Source of the DNA: an uncultured cyanobacterium
Lineage (GTDB): Bacteria; Cyanobacteriota; Cyanobacteriia; PCC-6307; Cyanobiaceae
DNA: 64,000 bases
Reading direction: 5' to 3'
Assembly: GCA_903823115.1 (NCBI GenBank)
Contig: CAIJRN010000049.1
Location: 45,994 to 109,993, forward strand
The notes below the pieces were generated by a model. It was not told where the DNA came from. It saw nothing but the letters and a program-made list of their open reading frames with translations, and did no database searches. A program made the position numbers and the translations under genes. This document shows, piece by piece, positions 58,376 through 64,000 of this stretch. The first letter of the stretch is position 1. Each line of letters begins with the position of its first letter.

Positions 58376-58735
58376 TCAGTCCCACATCATGCCTCCTCTT
58401 TCGAAAACAAGGGTGTGCTGATGGCAGGAAGGGCAGTAGTACTTCCCATTGTTCAGCGAATAGCAGGGCCCGTCCGGCCCTTTGGGAGACCAGTCGACGA
58501 CGTCCTCGCTCCCCTTGTCAGCGCAAAGGATCGGGTCGTTATAGGCGATGACATTTTTGGACTTGCATTCTGGGCATTTGGGGGAGCTGGAGAGGGCATT
58601 ACAGGTGACCATCTTTGAACAAGATCGACACAAGAACGGGAAGCGGCACTCGACTCCGAAGGTTGCCATTCCTCCACCAATGAGGGAGGACGATTGATTC
58701 CCGCAGGGGCAGCTGGCGCGAACAGAAGAACCCAT
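58376..58735 (-). CDS. zinc-ribbon protein (multiple Cys pairs)
   Basis: CPCGNQ, CRSCSKMVTC, CPECKSKN, CPSCHQH. Confidence 0.65.
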   Translation of the reverse strand: MGSSVRASCPCGNQSSSLIGGGMATFGVECRFPFLCRSCSKMVTCNALSSSPKCPECKSKNVIAYNDPILCADKGSEDVVDWSPKGPDGPCYSLNNGKYYCPSCHQHTLVFERGGMMWD

Positions 58736-58785
58736 GACAAACCGAGGGGGATAGAGGGGATAAAGGATCTTGAAATGTGTACCGG

Positions 58786-59358
58786 TCAACCGGCTTGGTT
58801 GGCAGCAACCAGCCAGCCCCGGGCGTTCACCAACCGCGCCGCTTCCTGGGCCGCCTCAACGCAGCGGTGAGCACGGCGTTTCACATCGTCCTGGCTCTGG
58901 GCCCGCAACAGATAACCCTGCATCGCCTCCGGTGTTTCGATCACTGCCAGCAGCCCGGTCGGCCGTGCACCAAGAGAACCATCGGCGAGCAGGCGGCTCA
59001 CCAAGCCCAACTCCCAGAGCTGCTGGCCGGTGGAACCGGGCGAAAACAGCTGCTGGTGCAGCACCGCCAGCAGTTCAGCTTTGAGGCTTTCAAGCTGACC
59101 GGATCTGAGGCGGCGGCTGTTGGGCAGCCCCTGGGCCGCACCCGCCGGAATCGCCACAGGCCGATCGGGCGTCTGCTCCATGCTCCAGCTCAGGCCGGTG
59201 CCCGGCAGGCCCACCGTGGTGCGTGGACCGCCGCTGCGCGCCACCGGGATGTTGAACGACGCCCCGCGACCCCCCACGGAGATCGAACTGAGCCCTCCCT
59301 TGCCGAAGTTGAAACGCAAAGGCCCCAGTCGGGCAGAACGGCGGAAGCGAAAAGCCAT
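58786..59358 (-). CDS. DUF4236-domain protein
   Basis: MAFRFRRSARLGPLRFNFGKGGLSSISVGGRGASFNIPVARSGGPRTTVGLPGTGLSW. Confidence 0.85.
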   Translation of the reverse strand: MAFRFRRSARLGPLRFNFGKGGLSSISVGGRGASFNIPVARSGGPRTTVGLPGTGLSWSMEQTPDRPVAIPAGAAQGLPNSRRLRSGQLESLKAELLAVLHQQLFSPGSTGQQLWELGLVSRLLADGSLGARPTGLLAVIETPEAMQGYLLRAQSQDDVKRRAHRCVEAAQEAARLVNARGWLVAANQAG

Positions 59359-59672
59359 GGTATTAAGCGATTTTTCACGCAGTAGAAACCGAAGCTGAAG
59401 CAGCCCAGTGGGCAGCCACCGACCCTCGGCAGAGGGCGCACCGGTTGCTGGGCCAGGGCGCCACCGCTGGCTGCAACGGTCACGGACGCAATCAACGCGG
59501 TAGTCAGTTGGAACCAGCGCACAAGCATCGCGACTCCATCAACCCTTCCAGAGTGCCCTGCCTTTGTGGTTGGCAGCAGATTCATGCAGACATCGCATGG
59601 ATGAATCAGCCAGGCCGCAGGGCTGTCAGGCTTGTTGGTTGCCTGCCCTGGGGTATCCCCGTGCCCTAACTC

Positions 59673-60329
59673 CTGAAGTCGCAGCTCCTGCTGCTCCTGG
59701 CGATCGCCGCCAGTATCCCCAGCGCTGCTCCTTGGCCCGCAGCAGCAGCACCAGCTACCGAGTTCCGAGCCACGATCCTGTCGATCGGCGACGGCGACAC
59801 CCTGCGCGTCAGCCGCCAGGGCCTGCCGATCACCATCCGCCTGGCCTGCATCGACGCGCCGGAGATGGCGCAGAGCCCCTACGGGCAGCAGTCGCGCAGC
59901 TATCTGCAGAGCCGTCTGGCCAAGGGACGAGAGGTCACGATCCTTCCCCACACCATCGACCGCTACGGCCGCACCGTGGCCGAGGTGATCAGTGACATCA
60001 ACATCAATCTGGTGCTGGTGGAAGACGGCCAGGCCTTTGCCTACCGGCAGTACCTCGGCGGCTGTGGTGCCAAGGAGTACCTCGATGCCGAATACCGGGC
60101 CAGCCGGCATCGCTATGGGGTCTGGCAGGCGGAAGGCGGCATCACCCGTCCCTGGGATTTCCGCCGGGGGCGCCGTAACGCTGTCATCCCCGATGGCACC
60201 ACCCCCGGCGGCCGCCGCTACCGCTGCAAAGAGATCGGCTCCTATGCCCGTGCCCAGGAGTTGCTGCACCAGGGGCACAGCTATCTCGACAGCAACGGCG
60301 ATGGGGAAGCCTGTGAAAGCTTGCGCTGA
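59673..60329 (+). CDS. secreted thermonuclease (SNase) with C-terminal excalibur motif
   Basis: ATILSIGDGDTLRVSRQGLPITIRLACIDAPEMAQSPYG...; C-term YRCKEIGSYARAQELLHQGHSYLDSNGDGEACESLR; start codon uncertain (CTG 59673 or ATG 59865). Confidence 0.85.
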   Translation: MKSQLLLLLAIAASIPSAAPWPAAAAPATEFRATILSIGDGDTLRVSRQGLPITIRLACIDAPEMAQSPYGQQSRSYLQSRLAKGREVTILPHTIDRYGRTVAEVISDININLVLVEDGQAFAYRQYLGGCGAKEYLDAEYRASRHRYGVWQAEGGITRPWDFRRGRRNAVIPDGTTPGGRRYRCKEIGSYARAQELLHQGHSYLDSNGDGEACESLR

Positions 60330-60409
60330 CAGCCCTCAGCCACTGCCAGTCAGGCCAAGCAGAAGGGCTCTGCCTGCTGCCGGCCTATGAGGACGACATC
60401 GAAGCCATC

Positions 60410-60670
60410 GTGGTCCTGGAAGACAGTTACGAACGAATCTTTGAGGCAGAACTGCAGTCCTGGTGCCGAGATCCAGCGCTATGGCCCAGCCCGAGAACCT
60501 TTGCAGTGTTTCGGGAATGGTTCGAGATCCGCTTCTACGATCTGGTGGAAGACCTCAGCCGTGAAGAGCTAAAGCACCATGACCTCGACCAAGCTTTTGA
60601 GGGGCAGGTACGGCAAGCCGTGCAGGATTCATCGAGACCTCGACCACATGACCATCAACGATGGCAATAG
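60410..60670 (+). CDS. hypothetical protein
   Basis: LEDSYERIFEAELQSWCRDPALWPSPRTFAVFREWFEIRFYDLVEDL. Confidence 0.5.
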   Translation: MVLEDSYERIFEAELQSWCRDPALWPSPRTFAVFREWFEIRFYDLVEDLSREELKHHDLDQAFEGQVRQAVQDSSRPRPHDHQRWQ

Positions 60671-60699
60671 GGTAGTGAAATAACTTTCCCCTGTTCACC

Positions 60700-61065
60700 A
60701 TGCTGACTGGAATTGAACTACTGGCCAAGGTCAAGGAACTCAGCGACGGCTCCAAATCGGATCTGGTTCGTGCCGCTGGCTATGTCAGCACCAAGAAGGA
60801 CGGCACCGAGCGCCTTAACTTCACCGCCTTCTATGAGGCCCTGCTGGAGGCCAAAGGCATGAACTTCGGCGCCGGCAGCAGTGGCGGCAAGGGCCGTCCT
60901 GGTCGCAGCCTGAGCTACGCCACTAAGGTGCAGTTCAACGGCAACCTAATGGTGGGCAGGGCCTACACCGCCCAGCTGGGCCTGGAGCCTGGCTATGAGT
61001 TTGAGATCAAGCTGGGGCGCAAGCAGATCAAGCTCATCCCCCTGGGGGCTATCGAGGAGGAGTGA
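60700..61065 (+). CDS. cyAbrB-family transcriptional regulator
   Basis: MLTGIELLAKVKELSDGSKSDLVRAAGYVSTKKDGTERLNFTAFYEALLEAKG...KVQFNGNLMVGRAYTAQLGLEPGYEFEIKLGRKQIKL. Confidence 0.9.
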   Translation: MLTGIELLAKVKELSDGSKSDLVRAAGYVSTKKDGTERLNFTAFYEALLEAKGMNFGAGSSGGKGRPGRSLSYATKVQFNGNLMVGRAYTAQLGLEPGYEFEIKLGRKQIKLIPLGAIEEE

Positions 61066-61069
61066 GGGG

Positions 61070-61480
61070 TTGGCCGAGGCCACGAGAGTGCTGCCGGTTC
61101 GCCTGGCGCCAGGAACAGACCTGAGGCTGGGCCTGGAGCAGGTGCTGGCGGACCAAGGGGAACAGGCCGCTTGGGTTCTCAGTGGCATCGGCAGCCTGTC
61201 GGTTGCCCCGCGCCGGCTTGCCGGCCAGGAGGAGCTCACCATCCTCGAGGGCGACCTGGAGATCATCACGCTGGCAGGCAGTCTCACCTCCGATCGCGCC
61301 CACCTCCACATCAGCCTGGCTGCAGCCGATGGACAGCTAAGCGGCGGCCATCTCGCTTTTGGCTCCAAGGTGCGCACTACCGCAGAGGTGCTGGTGGCCC
61401 TGCTGCCCGCCTGGTCTTTCAGCCGGGAGCTGGATCCCGCCACGGGTTACAGGGAGCCGATAATCCTCCATAAAGAGTAG
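61070..61480 (+). CDS. PPC/DUF296-domain DNA-binding protein
   Basis: LRLGLEQVLADQGEQAAWVLSGIGSLSVAPRRLAG...EELTILEGDLEIITLAGSLT...AHLHISLAAADGQLSGGHLAFGSKVRTTAEVLV. Confidence 0.85.
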   Translation: MAEATRVLPVRLAPGTDLRLGLEQVLADQGEQAAWVLSGIGSLSVAPRRLAGQEELTILEGDLEIITLAGSLTSDRAHLHISLAAADGQLSGGHLAFGSKVRTTAEVLVALLPAWSFSRELDPATGYREPIILHKE

Positions 61481-61504
61481 GGAGAACCCAGCAGAGCTTC
61501 GCTC

Positions 61505-61843
61505 TCACCCCACCAGCACCGGCTCCACCCATTCCATTGGTGCCGCCACCGGGCCCACCAGCGGTGAGAGGGCGCGCCAGTGGCCCCGCTGCCAGCCACC
61601 GCTGGTGGTGTCGGACGAACCTGCTGTCTGGCGCTGCAGCTGGTAGTTCTTCCCCAGCCAGATCGGTGCTTTCACCTCATCGCCCGAGGAGCTATTGGCT
61701 GACTTCCCCCCGCCACCGAATCCCTTCGCGCCTGGCACCGGCGGGATCACTCCCTCAGCTACCAGTTGCCTGGCGTAGAGCTGCACCAGCAGGGCATGGA
61801 CGCAGAGCTGCTCCATCCGCAGTGGCGGTGCCTGGGCTTGCAC
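61505..61843 (-). CDS. conserved hypothetical C-terminal fragment fused in frame behind an IS630 remnant
   Basis: LYARQLVAEGVIPPVPGAKG...GGWQRGHWRALSPLVGPVAAPMEWVEPVLVG; N-term overlaps IS630 remnant. Confidence 0.4.
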   Translation of the reverse strand: MQAQAPPLRMEQLCVHALLVQLYARQLVAEGVIPPVPGAKGFGGGGKSANSSSGDEVKAPIWLGKNYQLQRQTAGSSDTTSGGWQRGHWRALSPLVGPVAAPMEWVEPVLVG

Positions 61844-62535
61844 TCGGCGATCATCGCACCGGTGGCTACGTCAAGGGCAGCAAACAGCGTGGTGGTGCCG
61901 TGGCGGATGTAATTGTGGGTGACGCCCTCGACATAGCCCAGACCCACAGGCAGTAGAGGCTGGGTGTGGTCCATGGCCTAGATCTGTGTTTTCTCGTCAA
62001 CACAGAGCACGACTGTCTTATCTGGCGGCTTGAGTTAGGATCGGCTTTGTCTCTTATATCATCAACAAAGAAAGAATCGTTGGAGAACTTGAATGATTGT
62101 TGACGGTGCGGTTGCGGCGAAAAGATCTGCAGCCAGCGGTGGGTTATGCTCTTGTAGACCCCCCGTAGTGGCCGTCAAGGAGCGAGCCGTTCACTGCTTG
62201 GTGCCATCCGAGGGATTTCAATGCAGGACCCGGTTGATCACCTTGGCCACCTAGTCATCCTCATAGGTGCGGTGCCGCCCCGGCCTGAACTCGTCGTGCA
62301 AACCCCCCAGGACGAGATCCCGGTAACGCCCGCGCCACTACTTGCCCACGATCATGCCCGTCAGGTTCATCCGTTTGGCAATGGCCGTGTTGTTTTCACC
62401 AGCTCCGCAAGCCAGCACGATCTGCGCACGCCGCACTAGTGAATGGGGATAAGAGCGAGAGTTAGCTATGACTCGTAGCTGCCGAACCTCGTCGTCGGTG
62501 AGCACCAGCGGCGGCATCTGACGACCAAGGACCAT
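61759..62535 (-). pseudogene. IS630-family transposase remnant
   Basis: MDHTQPLLPVGLGYVEGVTHNYIRHGTTTLFAALDVATGAMIAECKPRHRH (catalytic part) and MPPLVLTDDEVRQLRVIANSRSYPHSLVRRAQIVLACGAGENNTAIAKRMNLTGMIVGK (N-term HTH) in separate frames. Confidence 0.85.
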
Positions 62536-62801
62536 GGAACGACTTCGAAAGGAGCTACATTATCTCCTGTCTGCTAATTCCTGGGCTGCATATTATCATT
62601 TCATTGAACTTGCACCCGTGCCTTAAATTTGCTAGCGATGAACACGAGGAAGCCTGGCTCAAGTCAGATTTTTAGGGCTAAAATCGATAAGCGCAATGAT
62701 GCAAACACGAAGCATTTAGTGCAATACAAAGCGTCCCCCTTTGGCGAGAACGCATCTGCTTTATGATCTAAAATGCAAAGAGCAAGTCAGCGGGGCGAGC
62801 G

Positions 62802-63599
62802 ATGGCAAATAAAAATCCTGCAGTGGGGGGTGATTTCATTAAGGCTGAAGCTGGCAGCGCCTTAGATAAAGCATCGAAATACATCGAACCGGCAACGATC
62901 ACGGCAATACTGCTGGGGTCTATCTACTATATTGGATGGAAGTATAATGCTGCCTTTTTTCAAGAGTTTGGCATAAGCATTGACTGGCTAGATCTCACAT
63001 CAGATTTTTACTTTCGAAATACAATTCTTCCGGTCCTTATCGCCGTTTCCGCCTCCTACTTGCTTCTAAAAAGTTCAGGAGGTGGAGGTGTCAAAAAAAG
63101 GAGCCTATTGCAAGGCAACGCATTGCTATTAATATTTAGCATATTGTGTGGTTTATTGGCCTGGCAAGCTGATGCTGCAATGCGTTTTGCATACATCTTG
63201 ATATGTATTTTGATGCTACTTGTGATGTTTGTCCTAATCCAAAACCAAGTATCAATCATGAAGATTGCAGAGCTTTATCTGTTGCCACGTTTGCTGGTCA
63301 TGGTTTTGCTTTTTGGCTTATTGGCAGCTGGTGCTGATTTATTGGGTCGAAACGAGGGGAAATTATTCACTCAAGGAAAATCCAAAAATCCTGTCCATGT
63401 AGAATTCGATTGGAATGCGGAGATACCGGAACATCTAAAAGGCATGAAATTAGTCTTCTTGCTTCGAAATAGGGATCAGAGCTATGTCTTATCAGAAGAC
63501 GACTTAATGGTTGACGGCCAAAAAAAGTTTCCTAAAATCTATGTCATCGATGACAGCCAGATACGATTGAGAATTATGCAGCGAGAGACGCTTGGATAG
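62802..63599 (+). CDS. hypothetical membrane protein, AT-rich
   Basis: 265 aa with four hydrophobic segments; lower GC than the rest of the window. Confidence 0.7.
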   Translation: MANKNPAVGGDFIKAEAGSALDKASKYIEPATITAILLGSIYYIGWKYNAAFFQEFGISIDWLDLTSDFYFRNTILPVLIAVSASYLLLKSSGGGGVKKRSLLQGNALLLIFSILCGLLAWQADAAMRFAYILICILMLLVMFVLIQNQVSIMKIAELYLLPRLLVMVLLFGLLAAGADLLGRNEGKLFTQGKSKNPVHVEFDWNAEIPEHLKGMKLVFLLRNRDQSYVLSEDDLMVDGQKKFPKIYVIDDSQIRLRIMQRETLG

Positions 63600-63889
63600 T
63601 CATTGACAACAGAGCAGAGCAATTAGAAAGCATGGACAATGTAGCGAATATGTTTTGTCCCCAGGATTTTATGACTGAAGAAATTTGCTGAGCAATAGCC
63701 TCATCAGGCAAGGCTGGTGCTGGAGAGGGCAGCGTCCCTTGGAGTGGTGTAAGTCCAGGGGCCTGTGTCCTGATCTGAGATCAGTCGTCAGGCAGCTTCA
63801 GTGAGTGCAGCTGTGAGTTGACCTCCCCCCGGTTCAGGAAAGATGTCACCCCTCTCATCCGTATACCCGGGGGCTTGAGGACATGACCA

Positions 63890-64000
63890 ATGCGCGGATA
63901 CAGCGAGGCCGTCAAGGCTGATGTGAAAAGGCGGATGAGCCCTCCGCACAGGCAGAGCGTGGCCCGGATTTCAGAGGAGCTGGGCATCCACGTGATCACC
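63890..64000 (+). CDS. IS3-like transposase OrfA, N-terminus (truncated by window end)
   Basis: MRGYSEAVKADVKRRMSPPHRQSVARISEELGIHVIT... Confidence 0.65.
   Translation, partial: MRGYSEAVKADVKRRMSPPHRQSVARISEELGIHVIT

Noticed and set aside
63770-63784. CTGATC-tga-GATCAG palindrome as a new element
   Set aside because: Lies shortly upstream of an edge-truncated transposase gene and is most simply part of that element's end; window end prevents evaluation

Overview
GC-rich 64 kb window whose gene families look picocyanobacterial (Synechococcus/Cyanobium-like: DUF1651, cyAbrB, SLH/OprB-type porin). The left ~28 kb is a dense, partly decayed defence/toxin-antitoxin island. It has six degenerate copies of an HNH-HIT fusion gene, all on +, separated by different TA modules on - (BrnT/BrnA, GNAT/DUF1778, VapC/VapB, two ParE pairs). 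These are followed by an EVE-HNH nuclease, a Hachiman/AbpAB-like HamA-HamB pair, a type I R-M operon carrying an embedded VapBC plus DUF262 and two accessory genes, and three decayed DUF3427-helicase remnants around a MNT/HEPN pair. From 28 to 53 kb the content is more ordinary: a fused ABC permease with its ATPase, PgaB/PgaC-like genes, two two-component systems, a porin, TspO, a pentapeptide protein, a 1500-aa RTX/choice-of-anchor-L protein, a CDF transporter and a GMC oxidoreductase. The right end is accessory again: a broken IS5-type element, a tyrosine recombinase, small hypotheticals, a thermonuclease, cyAbrB/PPC-DUF296, an IS630 remnant and an edge-truncated transposase. The two most unusual signals are (i) the alternating TA / dead HNH-HIT array, whose copies share the same inactivating lesions, and (ii) two related families of ~28 and ~39 nt double-hairpin elements inserted, in-frame or not, inside HNH-HIT, DUF3427 and IS5 transposase genes. 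One of these hairpins differs between copies in a pairing-preserving way. All calls come from reading the sequence; no database search was run.
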